Made by a program: the position numbers and the translations under genes. Shown here one piece after another: positions 33,889 to 44,875 of a stretch of 64,000 nt of DNA. Source of the stretch: Streptomyces dysideae (GTDB lineage: Bacteria; Actinomycetota; Actinomycetes; Streptomycetales; Streptomycetaceae); assembly GCF_001514305.1 (NCBI RefSeq), contig NZ_KQ949095.1, forward strand, positions 1-64,000, written 5' to 3'. Each line of letters starts with the position of its first letter. The stretch's first letter is position 1. Below the pieces are notes generated by a model. The model made no database searches. It saw only the letters and a list, made by a program, of their open reading frames with translations, and was not told where the DNA came from.

Positions 33889-34650
33889 TCAGTTGGGGAC
33901 GGGTGTTGCCGGTGCGGCGGTGGCCGTCCTCGGCTCGGTCCTGGGCGTGAGCAGGCGCTCCGCCAGGAGTCCGAAGACCAGGCCGAAGGCGGTCCACAGG
34001 GTGGCCTGGACGGCCAGGGCGGCGAGTCGGTACTGCCACAGCAGGGTGGCGGGGAACTCCGCCGGGGCCTCGTTGTACGACGGCAGGAAGGCGTATGCCA
34101 GGCCGACGACGAGGACGAAGGAGCCGGCCGCCGCGACGGTGGCGTTCCAGTTGCCCAGGCGGGGTGCGAGACGCTTGCCCAGGATGACCGTGCCCACCGC
34201 CAGCAGCACGCTGAGCACGACCATCAGGAAGTACAGCGTGGTGCGCTGGTCGAGGGTGTCGGGGTTGCCGACGGCCGGCGGGTTGGCGGGGTACTTGAGG
34301 AACGGGACGACGTAGACCGCGAGCAGCCCGGCGCCCGCCAGGAGCAGCGCGCTCGCGCGCGGTCCGAAGCGGCCGATCCGGCCGAGCGCGAAGCAGTACG
34401 CGAGGGCGGCGATGCCACCGAAGGCGACCCCGTAGACGAGGACGCCGGTGGACAGGCCCGCGGTGGACTGCAGGGTGCGGGTGACCAGTTCCTCGCCGCC
34501 GTGCTCGTGGGCGTGCGCCTCCTCGAAGGCGATCGCCTCGTCGACGCGCGGTTCACCCAGGAAGTACGCGACGACGAGGGCGGCCAGGCCCGCGGCGAGG
34601 CCCGCGAGCATGCCACGGACCAGGAGGTTTCTGACAGTTGCGGAGTTCAT
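33889..34650 (-). CDS. cbtA: CbtA, predicted cobalt transporter membrane subunit
   Basis: Integral membrane protein of 253 residues with about five hydrophobic segments (for example GMLAGLAAGLAALVVAYFLG, YFLMVVLSVLLAVGTVILG, LWTAFGLVFGLLAERLL) and a histidine-bearing loop EEAHAHEHGGEE likely to touch metal. CbtA partners CbtB in predicted cobalt uptake for cobalamin synthesis. It lies 25 bases after cbtB under a cobalamin riboswitch, which strongly supports the assignment. ATG at 34650. Confidence 0.9.
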   Translation of the reverse strand: MNSATVRNLLVRGMLAGLAAGLAALVVAYFLGEPRVDEAIAFEEAHAHEHGGEELVTRTLQSTAGLSTGVLVYGVAFGGIAALAYCFALGRIGRFGPRASALLLAGAGLLAVYVVPFLKYPANPPAVGNPDTLDQRTTLYFLMVVLSVLLAVGTVILGKRLAPRLGNWNATVAAAGSFVLVVGLAYAFLPSYNEAPAEFPATLLWQYRLAALAVQATLWTAFGLVFGLLAERLLTPRTEPRTATAAPATPVPN

Positions 34651-34675
34651 GCGCAGTAGGGCTTCCTCGTCGCTG

Positions 34676-34897
34676 TCAGTGGCAGGGGAAGCCGAGCAGG
34701 TGGCGGGCGTCGTGCACCCACTCATGGACGCCCTCGCCGGAGACGAGAGAGGTGGCGCCCTGTTCGGCGCCGACGAAGTAGAGCAGGACCAGCATCAGGA
34801 CGCCGAAGAAGACCGCCCAGGGGGCGGTGGCGCCGATCGGCAGTTTGGCGGGTACGGCGGTGGTGCTGGTGGTCGGCTGAGCGACGGACTGCGCCAT
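34676..34897 (-). CDS. cbtB: CbtB, predicted cobalt transporter small subunit
   Basis: 73-residue protein with one membrane helix (APWAVFFGVLMLVLLYFVGA) and a histidine-containing tail (GVHEWVHDARHLLGFPCH), the standard CbtB layout. GGAGG precedes the ATG. The leader carries a cobalamin riboswitch, so expression should fall when cobalamin is plentiful. Confidence 0.92.
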   Translation of the reverse strand: MAQSVAQPTTSTTAVPAKLPIGATAPWAVFFGVLMLVLLYFVGAEQGATSLVSGEGVHEWVHDARHLLGFPCH

Positions 34898-34946
34898 GGG
34901 GCAGGACCTCCTGGGGGAACTCGCGTCCCGTATCGGTGGTGCACAT

Positions 34947-35051
34947 GACGACGGGGCGGGTCTGACTCACCCGGCCCGCACCGAGGTGCGGACCCGGAAT
35001 ACAGTGGCGCGACCGTGCCGGAATCCCACCGGCTTCCACCGAACCGTCGTC
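34947..35051 (-). ncRNA. Cobalamin riboswitch in the cbtB leader
   Basis: Minus-strand leader with the conserved core: GGTGGAAGCCGGTGGGATTC and CGGCACGGTCGCGCCACTGT, then GAGTCAGACCCG near the 3' end. The closing P1 stem is GACGACGG (35044-35051) with CCGTCGTC (34947-34954). It lies 50 bases upstream of cbtB. The B12-box core (GCCACTG) and AGTCAGAC element are diagnostic of this class. Confidence 0.92.
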
Positions 35052-35184
35052 GATATCGACGAGAAGGTACCGCGTGGCGGAGGAACGGCCAAGGGCGCAT
35101 GGGATCGGCCCGGGCGCCCCTCTGTGCCCCTCGGGGCCACCAAATGCCGGTACTGGAAAGGATGTTGAGCCCGGGGATGGACGT

Positions 35185-35772
35185 ATGACGAGCCGAGTGA
35201 TGTTGATCTCACCCGCGATCACCGCGGCCCTGCGGGAGGCCCGTTTCGACGACGGCTGTTCCCTGGACGCCGCCGGCCTGCGGCTCGCCCAGGCGGCCGG
35301 GGGCACGCTTCCGGCGGCAGAACGGGCCTGGGCCTCCCCCACCGTGCGCTGCCGCGAGACGGCCCGGGCGCTCGGGCTGGACGCCGTGCCGGCACCGGAG
35401 TTGGCGGGGCTGGACGCGGGGCGCTGGACCGGCGCGACACTGGCGGAGGTGGGGGCCGCGGAGCCGCAGGCGCTGGCGAGCTGGCTGGCCGATCCCGGGT
35501 CCGCGCCGCACGGCGGGGAGTCGGTGCGGACGGTGTGCGACCGGGTGGCAGGCTGGCTGGAGACGGCCGCCGGGATGGCGGGGCGCACCGTCGCGGTGGT
35601 CGAGCCCGAGGTCGTCCGGGCCGCGGTGGTACGGGCGCTCGGGGCGCCGGAGTCGGCGTTCTGGCGCACGGACGTGCCACCGCTGGCGGCCGTGGAGCTC
35701 AGCGGCCGGTCGGGGCGCTGGAACGTACGGATCGGCCGGCCCCTCGGTGCGGAGGGCCAGGGCCTGTCCTAG
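35185..35772 (+). CDS. Histidine phosphatase-fold protein lacking catalytic histidines
   Basis: 195-residue phosphoglycerate mutase-like fold with the conserved ASPTVRCRETARALG segment, a GLDAGRWTG stretch and an HGGESVRTVCDRV helix. The N-terminal strand reads RVMLISPAITAAL where active members have RHG, and the second histidine region reads VAVVEPEVVRAAVV rather than a His-Gly pair. It is therefore probably not a working phosphatase. It is divergent from the riboswitch-controlled cbtBA genes, so a cobalt- or cobalamin-related role (compare CobC) is possible. Confidence 0.78.
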   Translation: MTSRVMLISPAITAALREARFDDGCSLDAAGLRLAQAAGGTLPAAERAWASPTVRCRETARALGLDAVPAPELAGLDAGRWTGATLAEVGAAEPQALASWLADPGSAPHGGESVRTVCDRVAGWLETAAGMAGRTVAVVEPEVVRAAVVRALGAPESAFWRTDVPPLAAVELSGRSGRWNVRIGRPLGAEGQGLS

Positions 35773-35819
35773 ATGCTGCGTCTCGCGGATACCGGCGATC
35801 AGCGAGTACCGGCCCGGCG

Positions 35820-36194
35820 TCAGTCGAGTGTGGTGATGAAGTCCGTGCAGGCCCGCGCGCAGTCGCGGCAGGCCTGGGCGCTCTCCTCGGCGCCCGGCCA
35901 CTTGTCGAAGACGTGCGCGCACTCCAGGCACACCGTCCGGGTCCACTCCAGCTGGACGCGGATCCCGGCCTCGTCCTGGAGGTTCTGCTCGGACAGCACC
36001 CGACAGGTCGCGTCGCACACCTCCGCGCACATGATCCCCTTGCGACGTACGAGTTCCTGTTCCTCTGTCCCGTCAGGTTCCACGAGGCTCGCCCGCAGGG
36101 CACAGGCCCGGGCACACTCGGTGCATGCCTGCGCGCACGCGAAGCGGTCCTCCAGGAACTGGACGAGCTGTTGCTGGGATGTCGTCGTTGTCAC
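35820..36194 (-). CDS. Cysteine-rich four-helix-bundle protein (DUF326/Csp-like copper-binding)
   Basis: 124-residue protein with a repeating cysteine pattern, ACAQACTECARACALRA, MCAEVCDATCRVL, CLECAHVF and CRDCARACTDF. This is typical of the four-helix ferredoxin-like family to which copper storage proteins belong. No signal peptide is seen, so it is likely cytosolic. The GTG at 36194 begins MTTTTSQQQLVQFLEDRF; no strong ribosome site is visible and longer in-frame starts exist to 36326. It converges on the phosphatase-like gene. Confidence 0.82.
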   Translation of the reverse strand: MTTTTSQQQLVQFLEDRFACAQACTECARACALRASLVEPDGTEEQELVRRKGIMCAEVCDATCRVLSEQNLQDEAGIRVQLEWTRTVCLECAHVFDKWPGAEESAQACRDCARACTDFITTLD

Positions 36195-36343
36195 ATGGTG
36201 CGGGTAGCCGCAGCCGGGAGTGCCAAACCGGGTGTGCCCCATGGTTCGGGGCCGGGCGGGCCGCCGGTTGACGAGGGGGACCACGGGTACTCGCGTGCCA
36301 TGACCTCCGCATGGACGGACTCGCACGGAGGGACGTGAGACCC

Positions 36344-36694
36344 ATGCCCGACCCCGGCCGCAGCACCCTGCCGCTGCCCGACTACGACCATCTGCCGATC
36401 GGCGGTCTGGAGAGCCGCGTACGGTCGCTGACCGCCGAGGAGGTGGAGCAACTCCTCGCCTACGAGCGTGCGCACGCCGGTCGCCTCCCCGTCACCGAAC
36501 TGCTGACGGCGCGTCTGGAACAGCTGCGCGCTGGCGCCGAACCAACGTCCGGCGACCCGGGCGCCCTGCGCCCCGAACACCACGAACCCCGCACGGGCTC
36601 CCCCGTGTCGCCGGCGACGTCGCCACAGCCCTCGGGCCCGCCGCCGCACGGCACCCCCGACCAGCGGGGCAGGCCCAAGGCCAACCGCACCTAG
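36344..36694 (+). CDS. Conserved small protein of unknown function
   Basis: 116-residue protein with a compact N-terminal part (LPLPDYDHLPIGGLESRVRS, LTAEEVEQLLAYERAHAGR) and a Pro/Gly-rich, probably disordered tail. The N-terminal motif recurs in Streptomyces hypothetical proteins as far as I recall; function unknown. Starts at 36311 (ATG), 36335 (GTG) or 36344 (ATG) are all in frame downstream of or near GGAGGG; 36344 gives the family-like N-terminus. It converges on ppdK. Confidence 0.7.
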   Translation: MPDPGRSTLPLPDYDHLPIGGLESRVRSLTAEEVEQLLAYERAHAGRLPVTELLTARLEQLRAGAEPTSGDPGALRPEHHEPRTGSPVSPATSPQPSGPPPHGTPDQRGRPKANRT

Positions 36695-36711
36695 GGCCTG
36701 CGCCGCATCGG

Positions 36712-39399
<2,688 letters not shown>

Positions 39400-39414
39400 C
39401 AGGGATACGGCCTC

Positions 39415-40317
39415 TCACTGGTGGGGTACGACGGCCACGGGGCAGCCGACGTGATGGATGACTGCGTGGGTGACGGGTCCGGTGCGCGGGCCGGTGGGGC
39501 GTTCGGTCGTGCGCCGCCCCACGACAAGGAGGCTCGCCCCTGAGGCGGCGCGGACCAGCGCGGACTGGGCGCGGCCCTCGGTCACCGTCTCGACGACCTC
39601 GACGTCGGCGTACTTCTCGCGCCACACCTGCAGGACGGCGGTCAGGAAGCCCAGCCATTCGCCGGCCCGCTCCGAGCCGTTGACCAGACCGATCTCCCCG
39701 GGGCCGAGGCTGATCGGGGACGGCTGCTGCCAGGCGTGGACCACGTGCAGGCGGGCGCGGCGCAGCCGGGCCTCCTCGAAGGCGAACTCGATCACCTCGT
39801 CGCAGGGGTCGCCGAGGTCGACGCCCAGAACGACGTCCCGGTAGCCGGTGCGGGTGGAGGCGGTGCCGTCGGCGGCCGGGAGGTGTTCGTCCGCGGCCTC
39901 CTCGCCCGCCCGGACCAGGACGACGGGCCCGGCGGCCCGTGCCACCACGCCCAGCGCGACGGACCCGACCAGGAACCCGGTGAAGCCGCTCAGGCCGCGC
40001 GAGCCCAGCACGAGCAGGTCGGTCTGCTCGGCCGCGCGCAGCAGGGCGGCGGTCGCCGGGCCCTCCACCTGTTCGTCGTCCAGGACGACGTTCGGGCAGG
40101 TGCGGCGGATGCGGTCCTCGGCCTGGCGCAGCGAGCGCCGGGCGAGATGCCGCTGGGCGGCGGTGGCGGGCTCGCCCACGTCCTGGCGGGGGTGCCAGTT
40201 CCAGGCGTGCACCAGTCGCAGCGGCCGGTTCCGGCGCGCCGCCTCACGGGCGGCCCACTCGGCGGCGGCGAGGCTCTCGGGCGATCCGTCGACTCCGGCG
40301 ATGACGGGCGGAAGCAT
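39415..40317 (-). CDS. Universal stress protein, two UspA domains
   Basis: 300-residue tandem UspA protein. Domain 1 (about residues 5-150) opens PPVIAGVDGSPESLAAAEWA and has the ATP-binding motif LGSRGLSGFTGFLVGSVALG; domain 2 follows from DVVLGVDLGDPCDEV to the C-terminal CPVAVVPHQ. GGAGGTG precedes the ATG at 40317. It is divergent from a second usp gene and co-directional with ppdK. In mycobacteria such tandem Usp proteins are prominent hypoxia-regulon members. Confidence 0.93.
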   Translation of the reverse strand: MLPPVIAGVDGSPESLAAAEWAAREAARRNRPLRLVHAWNWHPRQDVGEPATAAQRHLARRSLRQAEDRIRRTCPNVVLDDEQVEGPATAALLRAAEQTDLLVLGSRGLSGFTGFLVGSVALGVVARAAGPVVLVRAGEEAADEHLPAADGTASTRTGYRDVVLGVDLGDPCDEVIEFAFEEARLRRARLHVVHAWQQPSPISLGPGEIGLVNGSERAGEWLGFLTAVLQVWREKYADVEVVETVTEGRAQSALVRAASGASLLVVGRRTTERPTGPRTGPVTHAVIHHVGCPVAVVPHQ

Positions 40318-40570
40318 CGCGCACACCTCCTGCTGTCGGTTGCTCCTCGGTGCCAGCGTCGTCCCGTGGCCTACCGGCGGGTATGGGCCGCCAGGGCTCC
40401 GGTCCGGGTCCGTTCGGCCCCCTGCGCGGGGCCGAGGAGCGCGGCCACGGTGGAGGCGCCGGGCACGGGGTGCTCCGGCATGTGGAGCTCTCCGGGTTCC
40501 CCGGCACGTGGAGTTCTCCCGGGGTGTTCCGGGCGAGTCCGCCCACCCCGGGCTTGGAAGGCGGCACAGC
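40318..40570. promoter_or_regulatory. Divergent usp-usp promoter region with DosR-like box
   Basis: GGGTCCGTTCGGCCC at 40406-40420 resembles the DosR-type boxes found elsewhere in this island, with one extra central base. A direct repeat of the form GTGGAGYTCTCC occurs at about 40481 and 40507. Confidence 0.4.
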
Positions 40571-41389
40571 ATGGGACGAGTGATCATCACCGGCGTCGAC
40601 CGTTCGGCCCGCAGCCGTGCGGCGGCCGACTGGGCCGCGCGGGAGGCGCTGCTGCGTGGGGTGCCCCTGCTGGTGGTCCATGTGTCGCCGCCCGGCGGTC
40701 CGGATCCCGCCGAGCAGTGGCCGTACCGCCCGGAGAACGTGGCGGACCGGGTGGTCGCCGAACTCGTCGGCCGGCACCCTGAGTTGCGGGTCCGCAGCCG
40801 GAACCTCACCGGGACGCCCGGCCCGGTGCTGCGCGCGGCGGCCGCGGACGCGGACCTGGTCGTACTCGGCCTGCGCGGCGAAGGCGGTCACGCCGGCGTC
40901 CCCGTGGGCTCGACGGCATCGGCGCTCGCGACGGAGTGCGCCCGGCCGGTGGTGCTGATACCGGGCACGCTCGCGGGCGAGGGCCCGCCGGGCCGTGCAG
41001 CCGGCGTGACCGTCGGGATCGACGCGCTCAATCCGTCCGACGGGGCGGTCGGCCTCGCCATCGAGGAGGCCCGGCTGCGGGGCGCCCGCCTGCACGCGGT
41101 ACACGCCTGGACACTCCCCGCGCAGGCGGCGCTCCGGCCCTTCCCGGTGCTGGAGGAGGACCGCGCCGCCTGGGAGGACCAGGAGGTACAGCGCCTGTCC
41201 GACGCGCTGCGGCCGTGGCGCGCCAAGTACCCCGACGTGGACGTCCTGGAGGACGTGGTGCTACTGCCCCCGACGGAGGCCCTGACACACGCCTCCGGCG
41301 GGACGGGGCTGGTGGTGGCCGGGCGGGGGGCCACGGCGGTGGACCTGCTGCGGCATACCAGGTGCGCGGTCGCGGTGACACCGACGTAG
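40571..41389 (+). CDS. Universal stress protein, two UspA domains
   Basis: 272-residue tandem UspA protein. It starts MGRVIITGVDRSARSRAAAD, with the nucleotide motif LGLRGEGGHAGVPVGSTASA in domain 1 and a shortened domain 2 ending LLRHTRCAVAVTPT. In domain 2 the usual GxxG-9x-GS motif is reduced to AGRGATAVDLL. The 3' end of this gene was the source of the tandem repeats immediately downstream. Confidence 0.9.
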   Translation: MGRVIITGVDRSARSRAAADWAAREALLRGVPLLVVHVSPPGGPDPAEQWPYRPENVADRVVAELVGRHPELRVRSRNLTGTPGPVLRAAAADADLVVLGLRGEGGHAGVPVGSTASALATECARPVVLIPGTLAGEGPPGRAAGVTVGIDALNPSDGAVGLAIEEARLRGARLHAVHAWTLPAQAALRPFPVLEEDRAAWEDQEVQRLSDALRPWRAKYPDVDVLEDVVLLPPTEALTHASGGTGLVVAGRGATAVDLLRHTRCAVAVTPT

Positions 41390-41398
41390 ACCGGGGCG

Positions 41399-41609
41399 GG
41401 CCCGGGCTGCCGGTCGCCGGGCGGGACGCCACAGCCGTCGAGTCACTGCGACACACCAAGGGCACGGTCGCGGTGCACCGACCCAGTCCGGGGCAGGCCC
41501 GGGCTGCCGGTCGCCGGGCGGGACGCCACAGCCGTCGAGTCACTGCGACACACCAAGGGCACGGTCGCGGTGCACCGACCCAGTCCGGGGCAGGCCCGGG
41601 CTGCCGGTC
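41399..41609. repeat. 97-bp tandem repeat derived from the usp 3' end
   Basis: Two identical 97-bp units (41399-41495, 41496-41592) and a 17-bp start of a third (41593-41609). Each unit, translated, reads GLPVAGRDATAVESLRHTKG and TVAV, clearly homologous to the last 25 codons of the upstream usp gene (GLVVAGRGATAVDLLRHTRC) about 98 bp earlier. As 97 is not a multiple of three, the copies are in different frames and are not part of a gene. Confidence 0.9.
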
Positions 41610-41761
41610 ACCGCCCCGATCGCCACGCACCCATGCCGCCCCCGTCGACTCGAAGTTCATGGCGCCCGCGCAGCCCAGCTCGGCCCGATCACCCCGCGCC
41701 CGCACGGCCCCACCAGCCCGAACCGAGGCCACCCACACAACCCCGATCGGCCCGCCCGGTG

Positions 41762-41775
41762 GGGTCCTTCGGCCC
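41762..41775 (+). promoter_or_regulatory. DosR-like box upstream of the hydrogenase maturation operon
   Basis: GGGTCCTTCGGCCC fits GGGNC-N4-GNCCC and lies 36 bases before the maturation protease start. Confidence 0.5.
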
Positions 41776-41811
41776 CTGTGGGGCGCGGCAGCCGCGGCTC
41801 ACCGTGGAGGT

Positions 41812-42306
41812 ATGCGCAGGCGTGGTCGTATCGCCGTCATCGGCGTCGGGAACGAGTTCCGGCGCGACGACGGCGTGGGCTGGGCCGTGCTTGCCCGCCT
41901 TCAGGACCGGCCGCTGCCGCCCGACGCCGACCTCGCCACCTGCGACGGCGATCCCGGACGGCTGATCGGCCTGTGGGAAGGCGCGAGCCTCGCCGTCGTC
42001 GTGGACGCGGCCCATGCCCACCCGGGCACACCCGGCCGCGTGCACCGCCTCGAACTCGACGCGGGTGTGCCCGCCCAGCCGGCGACCACCAGCTCGCACG
42101 GGCTGGGGCTCGGCGAGGCCGTCGAACTCGCCCGTGTGCTGGGGCTGTTGCCGGACCACCTGGTGGTGTACGCCGTGGAGGGCGCCGACGGCGAGTTCGG
42201 CACCGGCCTCTCCCCGGCCGTCGCGGCCGCCGTGGAACCCCTCGTCGAGGCCGTCGAGGACGAGATCGTGCGGGGCCGGGACGCGTCGGCCGGGAGGTCG
42301 GCATGA
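41812..42306 (+). CDS. Hydrogenase maturation protease
   Basis: 164-residue HycI/HyaD-type endopeptidase that trims the C-terminus of the [NiFe] large subunit after metal insertion. Seen are IAVIGVGNEFRRDDGVGWAV, with the conserved Gly-Asn-x-Phe-x-x-Asp-Asp signature, VVVDAAHAHPGTPG with the metal-binding Asp, and SSHGLGLGEAVEL with the His. Its likely substrate is the HyhL precursor at 49.9 kb. The ATG sits unusually close to GGAGG (one-base gap); no better in-frame start exists. The stop overlaps hypF by four bases. Confidence 0.9.
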   Translation: MRRRGRIAVIGVGNEFRRDDGVGWAVLARLQDRPLPPDADLATCDGDPGRLIGLWEGASLAVVVDAAHAHPGTPGRVHRLELDAGVPAQPATTSSHGLGLGEAVELARVLGLLPDHLVVYAVEGADGEFGTGLSPAVAAAVEPLVEAVEDEIVRGRDASAGRSA

Positions 42307-44594
42307 CCGTGCGCCGCTTCCATGTGGAGGGAATCGTCCAGGGCGTTGGTTACCGGCCGTTCGTGTATCGCACGGCTGCCGAGCTCGGCCTGGACGGCTG
42401 GGTCGCCAACGTCAACGGTCATGTGGAGGGCGAGGTGGCCGGACCACCCCGCGCGATCGAGCAATTCGCCGCCCGGCTGCGCACCGACGCCCCCGCCCTC
42501 GCCCGGGTCCGCCGCGTCCAGCTCACCGGCGAGGCGCAGCCGTCGGCGTACGACAGCGGCTTCCACGTACGGCACAGTGCCCCCGACGACAGCGACATGG
42601 CACCGCGGGAGATCCCGCCGGACGCGGCGATCTGCGCCGCCTGTCTGCACGAACTCCTCGACCCGCGCGACCGCCGCTACCGCTACCCGTTCATCAACTG
42701 CACCGACTGCGGCCCGCGCGCCACGATCATCGAGGACCTGCCGTACGACCGGATCCGCACCACCATGCGCCGCTTCCCGCTGTGCGCGCGGTGCGCGGCC
42801 GAGTACGCCGACCCCGGCGACCGGCGCTTCCACGCCGAGCCCGTCGCCTGCCCGGTGTGCGGGCCGCGACTGGCCTGGGACGAGCTGCGCGGCGAGGAGG
42901 CGCTGCGGGCGGCGGTGAAGACCGTCGGTGCGGGCGGGATCGTCGCGTTGAAGGGGCTGGGCGGCTATCAGCTGGTGTGCGACGCGGGTGATCCGGCGGC
43001 CGTGGCGGAGTTGCGGCGCCGCAAGGGACGGCCGGCGAAGCCGTTCGCCGTGATGGTGCGGGACGTCGAGGCGGCGGCCCGGCTGGCGCAGATCGGTGCC
43101 GCCGAGCGCGAGGCCCTCACCTCTTCCGAGCGTCCCGTGGTGCTGCTCGCCCGGCGCCGGCGGCGCGGAGCGGTGGCGCCGCTCGCGTCCGGGGTGCATC
43201 CGGGGCTGGCCCGGGTCGGCCTGTTCCTGCCCACCACCGGCCTGCATCACCTCCTCCTCGACGACCTGGCCCGCCCGCTCGTCGTCACCAGCGGCAACCT
43301 CAGCGACGAGCCGATCGCCGTCGACGACACGGAGGCCCGGGTGACCCTGGCCGCCGTGGCGGACGGTTTCCTCACGCACGACCGGCCGATCCGGTCCCGG
43401 TACGACGACTCGGTGGTGCAGTTCACCGGGCGGACGCGGATCACGGTCCGCCGGGCGCGCGGGCTGGCTCCCGCCCCACTGCCGCTGCCTGTGCGAGAGC
43501 GCGTCGCCGGCGCCGGTGCGCAGCTCAAGCACACGTTCACCCTGGCCGCCGACGGCCGGGCCCACATCGGGCCGCACAACGGAGACCTCGCCGACCTGCC
43601 GACGTACGACGCGTTCACGGCGTCGTACGAGCACCTCAAGCAGCTCACCGGCATCGAACCGGGCGTCGTCGCCCACGACCTGCACCCGGGCTATCTGTCC
43701 ACGCAGTGGGCGGGGGCGCAGCCGCTGCGCCGGATCCCGGTGCAGCACCACCACGCGCACGTGGCGGCCTGCGCGGCCGAGCACGGGGTGCGGGGCCCGT
43801 TCCTCGGCGTCGCCTACGACGGGCTGGGGCTGGGCGACGACGGCACGCTGTGGGGCGGCGAGATCCTCGTCGCCGATCTGCGCGGCTACCGCCGCGTGGG
43901 CAGGTTCGCGACCGCGCCCCTGCCCGGCGGCGACGCGGCGGTACGCCACCCCTCCCGCACCGCCCTCGGCCATCTGCTGGGCGGCGAGACGCTGGGCTCC
44001 CCGCGCCCGTACCCGTGGCTCACCAGGCCCTTCACGGACCGGCTCGACCCGGCCGAGTCCGCCACGGTGCATGCCATGATCGCGCGGGACGTCAACTGCC
44101 CGCGCACGTCGAGCGCCGGACGGCTCTTCGACACGGTGGCCGCGCTGCTCGGAATCGCCGGCCAGGTGAGCTACGAGGGTGAGGCGGCCGTCCTGCTCGA
44201 AGCGGCGGCGGGCGACGAGCACGCCGTACCGCTCGCCCATCGCGTCGTACGGGCCCGGGGCCTGTGGGTGTACGACCCCTCGCCCACTCTGGCCGACCTG
44301 CTGGAACGGCAGCTGGCCGGGGAGCCGGTGGCCCGGTTGGCGGCGGCCTTCCATCTCACGCTCGCGCTCGTCACCGCGGAGCTCGTCGCGCGGGCCGTCG
44401 CCGAGGGTGCGCCGCGCACGGTGTGCCTGGGCGGCGGCTGCTTCGTCAACCGCAGGCTGCTCACCGAGGTGAAGCGCCGGCTGCGCGCGCAGGGGATGCG
44501 GGTGCTGGTCGGCGGTCAGGTCCCGGTCGGGGACGGCGGCATCAGCTACGGCCAGGCGGCGGTCGCGGCCGCGCGTCTCGCCGGGGAGGGGTGA
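42303..44594 (+). CDS. hypF: HypF, carbamoyltransferase for hydrogenase cyanide ligands
   Basis: 763-residue HypF. Domains in order: acylphosphatase (GIVQGVGYRPFVYRTAAELG, residues about 10-90), two zinc-finger motifs (CAACLHELLDPRDRRYRYPF with CTDCGP, then CARCAAEYADPGDRRFHAEP with CPVCGP), a YrdC-like domain (LKGLGGYQLVCDAGDP) and a Kae1-like domain (VQHHHAHVAACAAEHG). With HypE it makes the thiocyanate from which CN ligands of the NiFe site are built. ATGA overlap with the protease gene; hypC follows after six bases. Confidence 0.95.
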   Translation: MTVRRFHVEGIVQGVGYRPFVYRTAAELGLDGWVANVNGHVEGEVAGPPRAIEQFAARLRTDAPALARVRRVQLTGEAQPSAYDSGFHVRHSAPDDSDMAPREIPPDAAICAACLHELLDPRDRRYRYPFINCTDCGPRATIIEDLPYDRIRTTMRRFPLCARCAAEYADPGDRRFHAEPVACPVCGPRLAWDELRGEEALRAAVKTVGAGGIVALKGLGGYQLVCDAGDPAAVAELRRRKGRPAKPFAVMVRDVEAAARLAQIGAAEREALTSSERPVVLLARRRRRGAVAPLASGVHPGLARVGLFLPTTGLHHLLLDDLARPLVVTSGNLSDEPIAVDDTEARVTLAAVADGFLTHDRPIRSRYDDSVVQFTGRTRITVRRARGLAPAPLPLPVRERVAGAGAQLKHTFTLAADGRAHIGPHNGDLADLPTYDAFTASYEHLKQLTGIEPGVVAHDLHPGYLSTQWAGAQPLRRIPVQHHHAHVAACAAEHGVRGPFLGVAYDGLGLGDDGTLWGGEILVADLRGYRRVGRFATAPLPGGDAAVRHPSRTALGHLLGGETLGSPRPYPWLTRPFTDRLDPAESATVHAMIARDVNCPRTSSAGRLFDTVAALLGIAGQVSYEGEAAVLLEAAAGDEHAVPLAHRVVRARGLWVYDPSPTLADLLERQLAGEPVARLAAAFHLTLALVTAELVARAVAEGAPRTVCLGGGCFVNRRLLTEVKRRLRAQGMRVLVGGQVPVGDGGISYGQAAVAAARLAGEG

Positions 44595-44600
44595 GCGCGT

Positions 44601-44858
44601 ATGTGCCTGGGCATCCCCGGCAGGATCCTGGAGATCCACGACGACGCCGGACTGCGCATGGCGACCGTCGACTTCGGCGGCGTCCGCCGCGAGGCCTGTC
44701 TGAGCTGCACGCCCGAGGCGGAGGTCGGCACGTACGTCATCGTGCACGTCGGCTTCGCGATCACCCGGGTCGACGAGGCGGAGGCACACCGCACGCTCGA
44801 CGTGCTGCGGGCGATGGCGGACGCGGTGGAGGGCGAACTCGGCGAGCCGCTGCCCTGA
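44601..44858 (+). CDS. hypC: HypC, hydrogenase assembly chaperone
   Basis: 85-residue HypC/HupF chaperone starting MCLGIPGRILEI, with the essential Cys2 and the FGGVRREACLSC and GFAITRVDEAEA segments. It carries the Fe(CN)2CO unit with HypD to the large subunit. It is the last gene of the protease-hypF-hypC unit; a short GC palindrome (GAGGGCCGGCCCTC) follows the stop. Confidence 0.95.
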   Translation: MCLGIPGRILEIHDDAGLRMATVDFGGVRREACLSCTPEAEVGTYVIVHVGFAITRVDEAEAHRTLDVLRAMADAVEGELGEPLP

Positions 44859-44875
44859 GAGGGCCGGCCCTCGGG

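Noticed and set aside
41399..41609. Tandem units considered as a CRISPR array
   Set aside because: Units are contiguous without spacers, do not look like CRISPR repeats and are homologous to the usp gene end.
44858..44871. GAGGGCCGGCCCTC palindrome after hypC considered as a terminator or DosR-type box
   Set aside because: It has no loop for a stable hairpin and lacks the four-base spacer of the proposed boxes.
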